A stretch of 64,000 bases of DNA from Paractinoplanes toevensis (GCF_018332695.1 NZ_BOQN01000102.1:56141-120140), one strand, 5' to 3'; shown: positions 40,986-49,984, counted from the first letter of the stretch. The notes: generated by a model not told the origin, from the sequence alone. Numbers and translations: made by a program.

Positions 40986-41864
40986 ATGGACGAGTTCCCC
41001 GTCGAGAACACCCGCACGCTGCTCCATTTCATCGACGGGTCACTGGCGTTCGCGGGCCACTACCTGCACGAAGACACCCATCCGATCCACACGCACAGCT
41101 TCGTGGAGATCGCCGTGGTGATGGGTGGGTCGGGCGCGCAACGGAGTCTGGCCGGCCGTCAGGTGCTGAAGGTCGGGGACGTGCTGATCCTGCGGCCCGG
41201 CGTCTGGCACGGCTACGAGGACTGCCGGGCGCTCGATCTTTACAACTGTTGCTTCTCGCCCGAGCTGCTGCGCAACGAGCTGGCCTGGACCCGCGAGGAC
41301 CCGCAGCTCGGGCACCTGCTGTGGACCGGGCCGTACGCCGAACAGCGCCGCGGCATCCTCACCGGGCACCTCTCCGGAGACGCGTTCGCGGCCTGCCTCA
41401 CCCACCTGGAGGCGCTGCACGACCTGCGCGGGGCGCCGGTCGCCACCCATCGCGGCGACCTCGTCGGCCGGCTCACGCTGTTCCTGGCCGGCCTCGCCCG
41501 CGCCCTGATCTCGGTGTCGCCCGGCGCCACCCACCAGGCCGTGCTCGAGGCGATGCGGATGATGGAGGAGCGGCCCGCCTACCAGTGGACGCTCACCGAG
41601 CTGGCGGCCGAGCTGCACGTCGCCCCGGGCTATCTGGTGCGGCTGTTCAAGGGCGCGACCGGGTTGCCGCCGATGGCGTACCTGTCCCGGCACCGCGTCG
41701 AGCTCGCCGCCACCCGCCTCCTGCACACCGACCAGCCGATCAACCGGATCGGCGAATCGGTCGGCTGGCCCGACCAGAACTACTTCGCCCGCCGCTTCAA
41801 ATCGCACTACGGGTTGAGTGCGTCCACCTACCGTGCGCGATTCACCAAGTCGGTGAAGACTTGA
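40986..41864 (+). CDS. AraC family regulator (RhaR/RhaS-like)
   Basis: Regulator of 292 residues. The N-terminal cupin sugar-binding domain has HPIHTHSFVEIAVV near residue 33, and the C-terminal double HTH has LTELAAELHVAPGYLVRLFKGATG and INRIGESVGWPDQNYFARRFKSHYG. Divergent from the rhamnosidase operon, so probably its activator with rhamnose or a rhamnoside as ligand. The ATG at 40986 has a GTGAGG ribosome site. Confidence 0.9.
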   Translation: MDEFPVENTRTLLHFIDGSLAFAGHYLHEDTHPIHTHSFVEIAVVMGGSGAQRSLAGRQVLKVGDVLILRPGVWHGYEDCRALDLYNCCFSPELLRNELAWTREDPQLGHLLWTGPYAEQRRGILTGHLSGDAFAACLTHLEALHDLRGAPVATHRGDLVGRLTLFLAGLARALISVSPGATHQAVLEAMRMMEERPAYQWTLTELAAELHVAPGYLVRLFKGATGLPPMAYLSRHRVELAATRLLHTDQPINRIGESVGWPDQNYFARRFKSHYGLSASTYRARFTKSVKT

Positions 41865-41868
41865 AGTC

Positions 41869-43149
41869 ATGGATGTCGATATCCAGCGCCGCCGGGCCGT
41901 CGTCGCCAGCACGGTGGGCACCACCATCGAGTGGTACGACTTCTTCCTCTACAACACGGCCGCGTCGCTGATCTTTCCGGCCCTGTTCTTCCCCGGGCAG
42001 GCCGCCTACACCGGGATCCTGCTGTCGTTCGGCACCCAGTTCGTCGGCTTCGCGGCCCGGCCGGTCGGCGCCGCGATCTTCGGCCACTACGGCGACCGGA
42101 TCGGCCGCAAGGCCACGCTGATCGCGACGCTGCTGCTGATGGGCATCGCCACCGCGCTGATCGGGGTGCTGCCGACCTACGCGTCGATCGGCTACGCGGC
42201 GCCGATCCTGCTCACCCTGCTGCGCATCGGCCAGGGCATCGGAGTCGGCGGCGAGTGGGGCGGCTCGGTGCTGATGTCGATGGAATGGGGAACCCGGGAG
42301 CGGCGTGGCCTGATGGCCAGCTGGCCGCAGCTCGGCGTACCCCTCGGATTGGTCCTCTCCACCGGGGTCGTGCGCCTGACCAGCGACTGGACCGGTGCGA
42401 GCTTCGAGTCGTGGGGCTGGCGCATCCCGTTCCTGCTCAGCGTCGTACTCATCGGGGTCGGTCTCTATGTTCGGTTGCGGGTCGTGGAGAGCCCCGAGTT
42501 CGCCTCGGTGGTCTCCGCCGGCGAGGTCGTGCGCCGGCCGCTGTTCGAGGTCATCCGCACCGAGTGGCGCACCGTGCTCAGCTCGGCGTTCGTGCGGCTC
42601 GGCGAGCAGGCGCCGTTCTACCTGTTCACCAGCTTCGTGCTGACCTACGGCACGAAACAGCTCGGCCTGACCCGGGACAGCCTGCTCGACAACATCCTGA
42701 TCGCCGCCACCATCGGCCTGATCAGCGTGCCGCTGTTCGGCCACCTCTCCGACCGCTTCGGCCGCCGGCGGGTGTACGGCACCGGGATCGTGCTGACCGG
42801 GGCGTTCGCCTTCCCGTATTTCGGCCTGCTCAACACCAAGGAATCGGCGCTGATCCTGATCGCCGTCGTGGTCTCGCTGATCGTCCACGACATGCAGTAC
42901 GGCCCGCAGGCCGCCCTGATCGCCGAGGGCTTCGGCACCAACCTGCGCTACTCCGGCGCCGGGCTCGGCTACCAACTGGCCTCGGTCATCGCCGGCGGCC
43001 CCGCCCCGCTGATCGCTACCAAGATCCTGCAGGAGACCGGTTCCAGCACCGGCATCAGCTGGTACATCATCGCCTGCTGCACCCTGGGCCTCGCCGCCCT
43101 GCTGCTGATGCCCCGCCGCCCCGCCGGTCCCCGCACAATGCCGGAATGA
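41869..43149 (+). CDS. MHS family MFS transporter
   Basis: Proton symporter of 426 residues, 12 TM. MHS landmarks are STVGTTIEWYDFFLYN at the N-terminus, GDRIGRK after TM2 and GQGIGVGGEWGGSVL in TM4. The family includes shikimate, proline/betaine and citrate carriers. It starts 4 nt after the AraC gene, so it is co-transcribed with the regulator and may import a related metabolite. Substrate unknown. Confidence 0.88.
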   Translation: MDVDIQRRRAVVASTVGTTIEWYDFFLYNTAASLIFPALFFPGQAAYTGILLSFGTQFVGFAARPVGAAIFGHYGDRIGRKATLIATLLLMGIATALIGVLPTYASIGYAAPILLTLLRIGQGIGVGGEWGGSVLMSMEWGTRERRGLMASWPQLGVPLGLVLSTGVVRLTSDWTGASFESWGWRIPFLLSVVLIGVGLYVRLRVVESPEFASVVSAGEVVRRPLFEVIRTEWRTVLSSAFVRLGEQAPFYLFTSFVLTYGTKQLGLTRDSLLDNILIAATIGLISVPLFGHLSDRFGRRRVYGTGIVLTGAFAFPYFGLLNTKESALILIAVVVSLIVHDMQYGPQAALIAEGFGTNLRYSGAGLGYQLASVIAGGPAPLIATKILQETGSSTGISWYIIACCTLGLAALLLMPRRPAGPRTMPE

Positions 43150-43455
43150 CTTTCCCCTCTCCGACGATCCCGGCCGCCGGCCGCGCCGAAGTCTTCCTCG
43201 GCTATCTGGACTACTTCCGCGAGACCGCCCTGGCCAAGGTGTCCGGCCCGCCGGCATCCGCGCAGCACAGCAGCCGTCTCCCGTCCGGCTGGACGCCGCT
43301 CGAACTGCTGAAACATCTGCGGTACGTGGAACTGCGCTGGATCTCCTGGGGGTTCGAGGGCAACCCGACCCCTGCACCGTGGGGCGACAGCCGCGAGGCA
43401 CGTCGGCCACCTGGACATCGTCGCGGAGCTCTCCGGCGGCCCGGTCGGCGAGTAA
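43146..43455 (+). pseudogene. DinB/DUF664 family protein, internally deleted
   Basis: From ATG 43146 (overlapping the MHS stop as ATGA) about 80 residues match the N-terminal half of DUF664/DinB proteins (SGWTPLELLKHLRYVELRW). The frame then degenerates, and the family's C-terminal end, ARHVGHLDIVAELSGGPVGE and stop 43453-43455, appears in a different frame at 43396. About 60-70 middle residues are missing. The join is near 43390. This is a deletion plus frame change, so no functional product is expected. Confidence 0.75.
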
Positions 43456-43464
43456 TCTGCGCCG

Positions 43465-43932
43465 ATGCGGCTTCTGGCGGAGGGAACGGCAGATCGGGCG
43501 GTGGTCCTGTTCGGCTCGGGCGAGGATCCCGGGCCCGCGCAGACCTGAGCCCGCGGGGTCACGCTCCTGGCCGGCGACGGCACCGGCGCCGGGTGGGACC
43601 GAGCCGGCCCGGTCGGGGTGGTGGGCTGGTCGGACGCGGGTCTGGACGACCTGGCCTTCGCCGCCCGGCATCCCGGCGCGGTCGACCGCGTCGCCCTGGT
43701 ATCGACCCCGATTCCTGACGGCGACCCGGCGTTCGACCTGTCCGAGATGACCGCCAAGGCCCTGCTGCTGTTCGGCGCCAAGGAGCCGCGAACCGGCTCC
43801 CGCCACGGAACCTGGTGGCAGAGGCACCTGCCGAACGCCCGCCTGGAGATGAACCCGGCCGGCGACCACGACCTGCTCACCCCGATGTGGACCCGAGTCC
43901 TGTCCCACCTGGCCCCACGCTGCAAGCGCTGA
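43465..43932 (+). pseudogene. Alpha/beta-hydrolase-like gene with in-frame TGA
   Basis: One continuous frame from ATG 43465 to stop 43930-43932, interrupted by a single TGA at 43546-43548. It begins MRLLAEGTADRAVVLFGSGED, and after the stop continues with GVTLLAGDGTG, GVVGWSDAG, RHPGAVDRVALVSTPIP and KALLLFGAKEP and GDHDLLTP, the pattern of a small dienelactone/alpha-beta hydrolase. The usual nucleophile serine sits in GWSDAG. The N-terminal piece alone is 27 residues. Because both neighbours are decayed, a nonsense mutation is more likely than recoding. Confidence 0.65.
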
Positions 43933-44093
43933 CCGTTTCGGCTGGGCGTCGAGGCGGGCGGAGAAGCTGGCAATGGCGGCCGTTCAGCCGTCGTTGCCCA
44001 CTCGGCACCCGCCCCGAGCCCTGCGCCGAGTCAATCGCCTCGCCGCGTCCATCGCCAGGCCATCGATGGCGCAGGACGTGATACGCAAGACCG

Positions 44094-44918
44094 GTGACGT
44101 CTGAGGTGCCGCTGTTCGAGCGCGATCCCGCTGCCTGGCGCGAGCATCTCGCCGAGGGTAATCGCACGCAGGCGCGCAAGCGGGTCAGCGCCGACGTCCT
44201 CCTGCGCGACGATCACGCGCGCCTCCGGTGACGGGGTGGTCGTGGCCGATGTGGATTTCGGTTGCCGGATCACCCACCTCGACCTGGCCGGTGCGATCGA
44301 GCCGGACCGCGTGGTCAACAGCTTCGACGGCGGGACCGATGTGGCCTGCGGCAAGGACTGGGATCACGGCACCGGTGTGCTGGGTCTCGCCGGGGCGAGC
44401 GCCAACGACCTGGGCATGGTCGGGATGGCGTTCGGCGCGGCGCTGTGGGTGGTTCAGGCCAACGACGGGCGGGGGCCGGAACTGCCCGGGAACGCGTGGG
44501 CCAACGGCGTGGACTGGGTGCGCACCACGAGCAGCGGCGGCCGGCGCAAGGTCGTGCTGGTCGAGGTGCAGAACAGCGGGTGGAACTCGGAGGCGATGCC
44601 GGCCCTCAACGCGGCGATCCGCCACGCCATCGCGGCCGGATCGGTGTCTGCGCGCCGGGCTCGGGCGAGCACGACCTGACGTGCAGCAACGGGAGCGACT
44701 TCGCGTACACCAACGGGTTCGGCGGGACCTCCGGGGCGACCCCCAAGGTCGGGGCCGTGGCGGCACTGATGTTGAACGCCGATCCGGGCCTGACGCACGC
44801 CCGGATCCGGAAGATCCTGCACGACACCGGGCGGCCGGTGATCACCGAGCCGGACAAGCCGATCGGCCGGTTCCTGGACGCCGAGGCCGCGGTTCGGGAC
44901 GTTCAGTCGTCGCGGTAG
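44094..44918 (+). pseudogene. S8 subtilisin-like serine peptidase, broken into frames
   Basis: The catalytic triad is split over two frames. The frame beginning about 44236 carries the Asp (VADVDFG) and His (DHGTGVLGLAGA) motifs and ends at 44679. The Ser motif GTSGATPKVGAVAALML lies in another frame, preceded by VCAPGSGEHDLTCSNGSDFAY and ending at 44918. About 50-60 residues normally between them are missing. A short in-frame leader (from GTG 44094) ends at TGA 44229. Subtilases of this kind are frequent effectors in actinobacterial conflict loci. Its end overlaps the converging caspase gene by 16 bp. Confidence 0.75.
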
Positions 44919-46792
44919 TGCAGCGTGTGCGGGCCGATCCGGATCAGGTCGTAGTTGTGCAGGTCGGCCGATGCCACCGGGCTGCTGTTCACGGTGATCT
45001 GGCGGTGCGCGGGAGCCACGTTGGTCAGCCGGGCGCTCCCACCGTCGTACTCGATGCGGGCCTGGATCGGCGCGATCCGCACGCCGTCCAGGCGCAGGTG
45101 GGCGTCGGGGCCGCTGCCGAGGACGGTGGTGCCGATCGGGACGGGGAACAGCAGGCCCTGCGGTGAGGTCAACCGGGCCGAGGTGGCCGCCCGGGAGGAC
45201 GTGGACACTCGGAACTGGGTGCCCAGCAGGTCGGCGGTCCCGGACAGCTCCACCGTGATGTCGCCGGCGACCTCGTATCCCTCCGCCCTGGTGAACTCGG
45301 CCTGGAAGTCGGCGAGCACTCCGGCCAGGGTGTTGCCGATCGGCGCGAGGTGGTCGTACTCGGCCTCGGCGAACTGGGCGTGGAAGACGTTCGGCACCGG
45401 CTGTCCGGTGCGGTGGCACTCCCGGGATCTGCGCTGGAACGCCTGCAACATCGTGCCGGGATCGACGTGCCCGGCCAGGTAGTCGGGCGCCGGGAGAACG
45501 GCGCCGAGGGCCTGTTCGAAATCGGGGGCGGCGGTCAGCCGAGGGCTCAACCACGCGGCCATATCGCCGGCCGTCGACGGGGACATGATGTTCAGCAGGG
45601 CGACCAGGGTCGGAGCCCGGTCCGCCGGCATCGCGTTCAGGATCGCCGCCACCCGCCGCGGTGCCATGCCGTGCATCGTGAACAGGGCGATCACCGCCTC
45701 CGGGTCCATCGCCGCGAGGATCGGTGCGGCCTCGGCCGGCGAGAGCGAGGCGATCCGCGCGTACTCCCGCCGCGGATCCAGGTCACCCAGCATCGCGGCC
45801 GCATCGGCCGGTTCGGCCGCGGCGAGGACCGGCTCCGCCTCCGACGGCGCCAGGCCGGCCAGCGGGGGTGCGGACGCAGGCGGTGGCTCGGCCGCCGGCA
45901 GCAGGCGCCGGATCGCGGTCTCGGCGGCAAGCCGCCGGCCCGGATCCGGCGAGTCGATCCATTCGCTCATCGCGGCGATGGCGGCCCGGCGCACATCACG
46001 GTCCTTGCTTGCGTACGCCGTGAGCACCGTCGCCGGAAGCTCGGCCGCCGTCACCGGCCCGGACCGGCTGCGGGCGAGCATGATCTCGCCCTGGCCCTGG
46101 GTGACGTTCAACTGGGGTGTCTGCGCCGTGCCGAGCGTGCGGATGCGCCGGTAGGCGTACTGATAAGCGTCGTCGACGGTGATGTAACCGCGTCCGTGCC
46201 GGTCGGCCTCACCACTGCGCAGACCGTCCACCAGGGCCGCGGTGAAGACGGAACGGGTCGAGTCGGCGCCCGGCAACGGCTCACCCTCGTACGAATATTC
46301 GGCGGAGCCGGAAGCCGTCATGACCACCCAGCCGCGCCCGGCGAGCAGCGAGGTGACGCCCACGTCGGTGTCACCTTTGGTCCGGGCGAAAGCGCCGCTG
46401 AAACAGCAGTCGAGAATGAGGATCTGCTGGCTGGCCCGGCATTTCTCCATGCGTTCCCGGAGCCACGACGACGCTATCGCGGTGGAGCTGGGCCGCTTCT
46501 TGACGGTGTCGGTGGCGGCGAAATGCAGCGCGCCCCACTCGTCGCGCAGCCCATGGCAGGACAGATAGACCAAGACCTGGTCGTCGGGCCGGCGGTCGTC
46601 GAGGAACGCGTCGATCTCCCGGCGCACCCGCGCCTCCGACCCGTCCTGCACGGTGACCGTCGTGAACCCTCCGATCCCCGGATCGCCCAGCACATCGGCC
46701 ATCTCGACCGCGTCCTTGGCGGGCGCGCGCAACCCCGCGAACGCCGGATCGTCGTACAGCGACGTCGCGATGATCAGCGCATGGCGGGTCAA
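44903..46792 (-). CDS. Caspase-domain protein with MgtE-N-like repeats and FHA-like tail
   Basis: Protein of 629 residues. A caspase/C14 peptidase domain occupies 1-260: ALIIATSLYDD, catalytic His80 in YLSCHG, catalytic Cys130 in ILDCCFSGAF. Residues ~290-430 are helical repeats of the type LSPAEAAPILAAMDPEAV, like the MgtE N domain. The C-terminal ~100 residues look FHA-like (GTTVLGSGPDAHLRLD; DLIRIGPHTLHYR), though the usual Ser/His phosphothreonine residues are degenerate. The TTG start 46792 overlaps the EACC1 stop (TTGA), so both are made together. Probably a regulated protease effector in a suicide or defence response; triggers unknown. Confidence 0.85.
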   Translation of the reverse strand: MTRHALIIATSLYDDPAFAGLRAPAKDAVEMADVLGDPGIGGFTTVTVQDGSEARVRREIDAFLDDRRPDDQVLVYLSCHGLRDEWGALHFAATDTVKKRPSSTAIASSWLRERMEKCRASQQILILDCCFSGAFARTKGDTDVGVTSLLAGRGWVVMTASGSAEYSYEGEPLPGADSTRSVFTAALVDGLRSGEADRHGRGYITVDDAYQYAYRRIRTLGTAQTPQLNVTQGQGEIMLARSRSGPVTAAELPATVLTAYASKDRDVRRAAIAAMSEWIDSPDPGRRLAAETAIRRLLPAAEPPPASAPPLAGLAPSEAEPVLAAAEPADAAAMLGDLDPRREYARIASLSPAEAAPILAAMDPEAVIALFTMHGMAPRRVAAILNAMPADRAPTLVALLNIMSPSTAGDMAAWLSPRLTAAPDFEQALGAVLPAPDYLAGHVDPGTMLQAFQRRSRECHRTGQPVPNVFHAQFAEAEYDHLAPIGNTLAGVLADFQAEFTRAEGYEVAGDITVELSGTADLLGTQFRVSTSSRAATSARLTSPQGLLFPVPIGTTVLGSGPDAHLRLDGVRIAPIQARIEYDGGSARLTNVAPAHRQITVNSSPVASADLHNYDLIRIGPHTLHYRDD

Positions 46793-47154
46793 GGCGATTC
46801 GATGCGCCGCAGGTAGGCGCCGAAAAGCTGGGCCTGCTGGTCCTTGGTCAACCTCCCCTTGAACCGCTGCCCGTCGATCTCGACCTCCACGTCGGAGGGC
46901 TGCCGGCTCAGCCACGACCCGACAACGGCCATGACCCCCTGCGCGACCTGCGGCGCGAGCGCCACCACCATGGCACCCCAGGCAATCGCCTCGGCCGACT
47001 TGGCCCCGTCGGGCGCGGCCCCGGCGTCGGCGGCCCGCACGTCCTCGACGTCGAGGTCGAGCAGCTCGGACCGAAGCCCCTGGCCCAACTCAGCGACCGC
47101 GTCGGCGTCAAGCCCGGGCGCGATGACACGAATATCGATGTCGGACGAGTTCAC
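46789..47154 (-). CDS. EACC1-like effector-associated component
   Basis: Protein of 121 residues: an N-terminal beta-alpha part (DIDIRVIAPGLDADAVAEL), an amphipathic or membrane-like helix (AIAWGAMVVALAPQVAQGVMAVVGSWL), and a C-terminal strand pair ending VEVEIDGQRFKGRLTKDQQAQL. This matches the effector-associated constant component 1 family, a small partner gene placed before caspase, trypsin or similar effectors in actinobacterial conflict systems. Its exact role there is unproven. GTG 47154 is chosen; another GTG lies three codons upstream. Translationally coupled to the caspase gene. Confidence 0.78.
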   Translation of the reverse strand: MNSSDIDIRVIAPGLDADAVAELGQGLRSELLDLDVEDVRAADAGAAPDGAKSAEAIAWGAMVVALAPQVAQGVMAVVGSWLSRQPSDVEVEIDGQRFKGRLTKDQQAQLFGAYLRRIESP

Positions 47155-47217
47155 AGTGACCACACGATAGCCAACCGCAACCACGAAAACGGTCGGCCGG
47201 ACGGTTAACCTGACTCG

Positions 47218-48090
47218 ATGACCGTGCAGGACTGGCTCCTCGGGGGCGACCCGGCCATCCGCTGGCAGGTGCTCGGCGACCCGGCCGTGCGGGCCCGGGT
47301 GACCACCACCGGGTGGGGCGCGCGCCTGCTGGCCGCGCAGGACTGGACGGGTGGCGCGCACACTCCCCGGGAGGGCTGGGACCGGGAGACGGAACCGCAG
47401 CCGTGGACCGCCACCGAGCCCACCCTCACTCTCCTGATGCAGATGGGTGCGCAGCTTCCGGCCGGGCTGGTCGACCGGATCGCCACCGAATGCCGCTGGG
47501 AGAACGACAACCAGCCGTTCTTCACCGGCGAGACCGAGCCGTGCATCAACGGCCGGGTCGTCGCCCTCGGCGTCTACTTCGACCGCGACGTCACCCCGAT
47601 CATCACCCGCCTGCTGTCCGAGCAACTCGACGACGGCGGCTGGAACTGCTACGCCGAGTCCGGTTCGACCCGCTCCTCGTTCGACACCACGATCAACGTC
47701 CTGGAGGGCCTGAGGGCGTACGAGAAAAAGCACGGCGCGACCCCATCGCTGACCGCCGCCCGTCGGCGTGGCGAGGAATATCTTCTCGACCGCCGCCTGC
47801 TGCGCCGGCTGTCCACCGGCGAGGTGGTCAGCCCCGGCTACCTGAGGCTGTCGTTCCCGGTGCGCTGGCATTACGACGTGCTGCGCGCCCTCGAATACTT
47901 CGCCGGCCGCGACGACCCACGGCTGGACGAGGCCCGGCAGCTCCTGCGCGACAAGCGGCAGCCCGACGGCACCTGGCTGCTCGAACACACCCACCCCGGC
48001 AAGGTCCACTTCCGGATGGAGGAGGAGGGCCGCCCGAGCCGCTGGAACACCCTGCGAGCGCTGCGCGCCCTGGGTGCGGACGCTGACTAG
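47218..48090 (+). CDS. Squalene-cyclase-like alpha/alpha-toroid protein
   Basis: Protein of 290 residues with repeated toroid elements such as EQLDDGGWNCYAESGS and DKRQPDGTWLLEHTH, similar to the QW repeats of terpene cyclases and prenyltransferases. It is less than half the length of squalene-hopene cyclase (~650) and I do not see the DxDD catalytic motif, so it is probably not a real cyclase. Function unknown. Confidence 0.7.
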   Translation: MTVQDWLLGGDPAIRWQVLGDPAVRARVTTTGWGARLLAAQDWTGGAHTPREGWDRETEPQPWTATEPTLTLLMQMGAQLPAGLVDRIATECRWENDNQPFFTGETEPCINGRVVALGVYFDRDVTPIITRLLSEQLDDGGWNCYAESGSTRSSFDTTINVLEGLRAYEKKHGATPSLTAARRRGEEYLLDRRLLRRLSTGEVVSPGYLRLSFPVRWHYDVLRALEYFAGRDDPRLDEARQLLRDKRQPDGTWLLEHTHPGKVHFRMEEEGRPSRWNTLRALRALGADAD

Positions 48091-48105
48091 GCTCCGCCCT
48101 CACCC

Positions 48106-48606
48106 TTGTGGACCGACGACGACCTGAACCGGGAAGAATTTCCGCCGGACTTCTGGGAAAGTCGCTACATGACCTTCGATTCCCGCAACGGGACCCGTGG
48201 CGCCCGGCAGCCCGGCGGGCTGTTGTTGAAGCTGGCCAACAAGCTGACCATGGGCAAGATCCGGCGTAAGCCCGGCGCTCTGCTGATCCTGACCACGGTC
48301 GGCCGCAAGTCCGGTGAGGAGCGGCAGAGCCCGCTGCGCTGGTTCCCCGACCCGGCGGGCTGGCTGATCGTCGCGTCGGCGGGTGGCGGCTCGGCCAACC
48401 CGGCCTGGTATTACAACCTCAAGGCCAATCCGGACAAGGTCCGGGTGCAGATCGGCGAGGAGACGACGGCGGTGACCGCCGAGCAGCTGCACGGTGAGGA
48501 CTACGCGGCGGCCTGGCAGATGATCACCAGTACGGCCGGCCAGTTCGCCGGCTATCAGCAGAAGACCGACCGGGAGATCCCGGTGATCAGGCTGACGCGG
48601 GCGTGA
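48106..48606 (+). CDS. Ddn-like deazaflavin (F420)-dependent oxidoreductase
   Basis: Split-barrel protein of 166 residues (DUF385 / nitroreductase family deazaflavin-dependent). Core motifs: ALLILTTVGRKSGEERQSPLRWF, NPAWYYNLKANPDKVRVQIG and YAAAWQMITS. Relatives use F420H2 to reduce quinones or nitro compounds at the membrane. The TTG at 48106 gives a normal length; ATG 48169 is a possible alternative. The 3' end overlaps the converging MerR gene by 20 bp. Confidence 0.82.
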   Translation: MWTDDDLNREEFPPDFWESRYMTFDSRNGTRGARQPGGLLLKLANKLTMGKIRRKPGALLILTTVGRKSGEERQSPLRWFPDPAGWLIVASAGGGSANPAWYYNLKANPDKVRVQIGEETTAVTAEQLHGEDYAAAWQMITSTAGQFAGYQQKTDREIPVIRLTRA

Positions 48607-48943
48607 CGGTGTATTGATCGACCAGGCCGGCCAGGATGTCCCGCGTCCGGTTGAGACTCTCGATCTGGGCCGAGACGCGGTCGAGCTCGCCGCGTAACCG
48701 CCCGGCCAGCCACGGCGTGCGCAGCGTCGCGTCGCTGATGCAGGGCAGCACGTCGGCGATGGTGACGCTGTTGAGCCCGGCCGCCAGCAGCGACTGGATG
48801 AGCGTCACCCGCTCGACCGCTCCGGCGGGGTAGATCCGCTGCCCGCCGGGTGTGCGGGTGGAGGCCAGCAGCCCCTGCTCCTCGTAGTAGCGCAGCGAGC
48901 GGGCCGATGCCCCGGTCGCCGCCGACAAATCTCCGATCCGCAT
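48587..48943 (-). CDS. MerR family transcriptional regulator
   Basis: Activator of 118 residues: winged-helix N-terminus (MRIGDLSAATGASARSLRYYEEQGLL) followed by a helical dimerisation arm (LRGELDRVSAQIESLNRTRDI). No cysteine cluster for metals, so a drug- or small-molecule-type MerR. ATG 48943 has AAGGGG upstream and matches the family start. Divergent from the old yellow enzyme gene it very likely controls. Confidence 0.88.
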   Translation of the reverse strand: MRIGDLSAATGASARSLRYYEEQGLLASTRTPGGQRIYPAGAVERVTLIQSLLAAGLNSVTIADVLPCISDATLRTPWLAGRLRGELDRVSAQIESLNRTRDILAGLVDQYTVTPASA

Positions 48944-48953
48944 CACAAACCCC

Positions 48954-48985
48954 TTGAAGCTCACATCCGTGTGAGGTTTTACCGT
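48954..48985 (+). promoter_or_regulatory. MerR-type operator and promoter of the OYE gene
   Basis: Perfect dyad CTCACA-N4-TGTGAG (48960-48975) between -35 TTGAAG (48954-48959) and -10 TACCGT (48980-48985). The spacer is 20 bp, the overlong spacing typical of MerR-activated promoters. The predicted start coincides with ATG 48992, so the OYE mRNA would be leaderless. Confidence 0.65.
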
Positions 48986-48991
48986 ACCGGC

Positions 48992-49984
48992 ATGAGCACC
49001 GCATTGGACACCCTCGCCCGGCCCATCTCCCTCGGCAAACTGGACCTGAGCAGCCGCTTCGTCATGGCGCCGATGACCCGCAAGCGATCACCGGGCGGCG
49101 TGCCCACCGCGGAGAACGCCGCCTACTACCGTCGTCGCGCCGAGCACGGCATCGGGCTGATCATCACCGAGGGCGCCCTGATCGGCCACCCGTCGGCGAG
49201 CCACGAGGACGACGTCCCGCGGCTGACCCCCGGCCCGGCCGAGGAGGGCTGGCGCCTGGTCGTCGGCGAGGTGCACGCGGCCGGCGGCCGGATCGCCGCG
49301 CAGATCTGGCACCTAGGCGGCGAGCGCCGGCCGGCCGGGACCGCCTGGACCCCGGACACCATCAAGGGCAACGGCTTCGATCAACTGCTCCGGGCGTACG
49401 CCGAAAGCGCGCGCACGGCCGTGCGGGCCGGATTCGACGCCGTGGAGATCCATGCCGCGCACGGTTACCTGCTGGACGAGTTTCTCTGGCCGCGCACCAA
49501 CCACCGCACCGACCGTTACGGCGGAAGCCCGAAGGAGCGCGCTGCCTTCCCCGCCGACGTAATCCGGGCGGTGCGCGAAAACATCCCGGCGGAGATGCCG
49601 CTCATCGTCCGTTTCTCCCAGTTCAAGGAGAGAGATTACGCGGCCCGGATCGCCGACACGCCGGGCGAGCTGGGCGACATCCTGGCGAGTTTCGCCGAGG
49701 CCGGCGCCGACGTCCTGCACGCGTCGCAGCGCCGGTTCTGGGAGCCCGCGTTCGACGGCGACCCGGCCAACCTGGCCGGCTGGGCCAAGCGCCTGACCGG
49801 CCTGCCGACGATCACGGTCGGCTCGGTGGGCCTGGACCGGGACCGCCTCGCGGACCTGGCGACGCAGGATTACGACCTGGTCGCGCTGGGCCGGGTGCTG
49901 CTCGCCCACCCGGACTGGGTCGAGCTCGCCCGGGCCGGCCGCGGCGTTCGCTACCGCAAGACCGACGAGGACACCTACTTCTGA
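48992..49984 (+). CDS. Old yellow enzyme family alkene reductase
   Basis: FMN-dependent NAD(P)H oxidoreductase of 330 residues reducing electrophilic C=C bonds. TIM-barrel landmarks: RFVMAPMTRKRS near residue 29, EIHAAHGYLLDEFLWPRTNHRTDRYGG (substrate His and FMN contacts) near 155, and GSVGL / VALGRVLLAHPDW for the FMN phosphate. The divergent MerR gene suggests induction by reactive electrophiles. The 3' end overlaps TspO by 10 bp. Confidence 0.92.
   Translation: MSTALDTLARPISLGKLDLSSRFVMAPMTRKRSPGGVPTAENAAYYRRRAEHGIGLIITEGALIGHPSASHEDDVPRLTPGPAEEGWRLVVGEVHAAGGRIAAQIWHLGGERRPAGTAWTPDTIKGNGFDQLLRAYAESARTAVRAGFDAVEIHAAHGYLLDEFLWPRTNHRTDRYGGSPKERAAFPADVIRAVRENIPAEMPLIVRFSQFKERDYAARIADTPGELGDILASFAEAGADVLHASQRRFWEPAFDGDPANLAGWAKRLTGLPTITVGSVGLDRDRLADLATQDYDLVALGRVLLAHPDWVELARAGRGVRYRKTDEDTYF

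Noticed and set aside
43546..43548. In-frame TGA read as selenocysteine
   Set aside because: No SECIS-like hairpin follows, hydrolases of this type do not use selenocysteine, and both neighbouring genes are broken.
47218..48090. Terpene biosynthesis gene cluster
   Set aside because: The cyclase-like protein is too short, lacks the DxDD motif, and has no isoprenoid genes around it.
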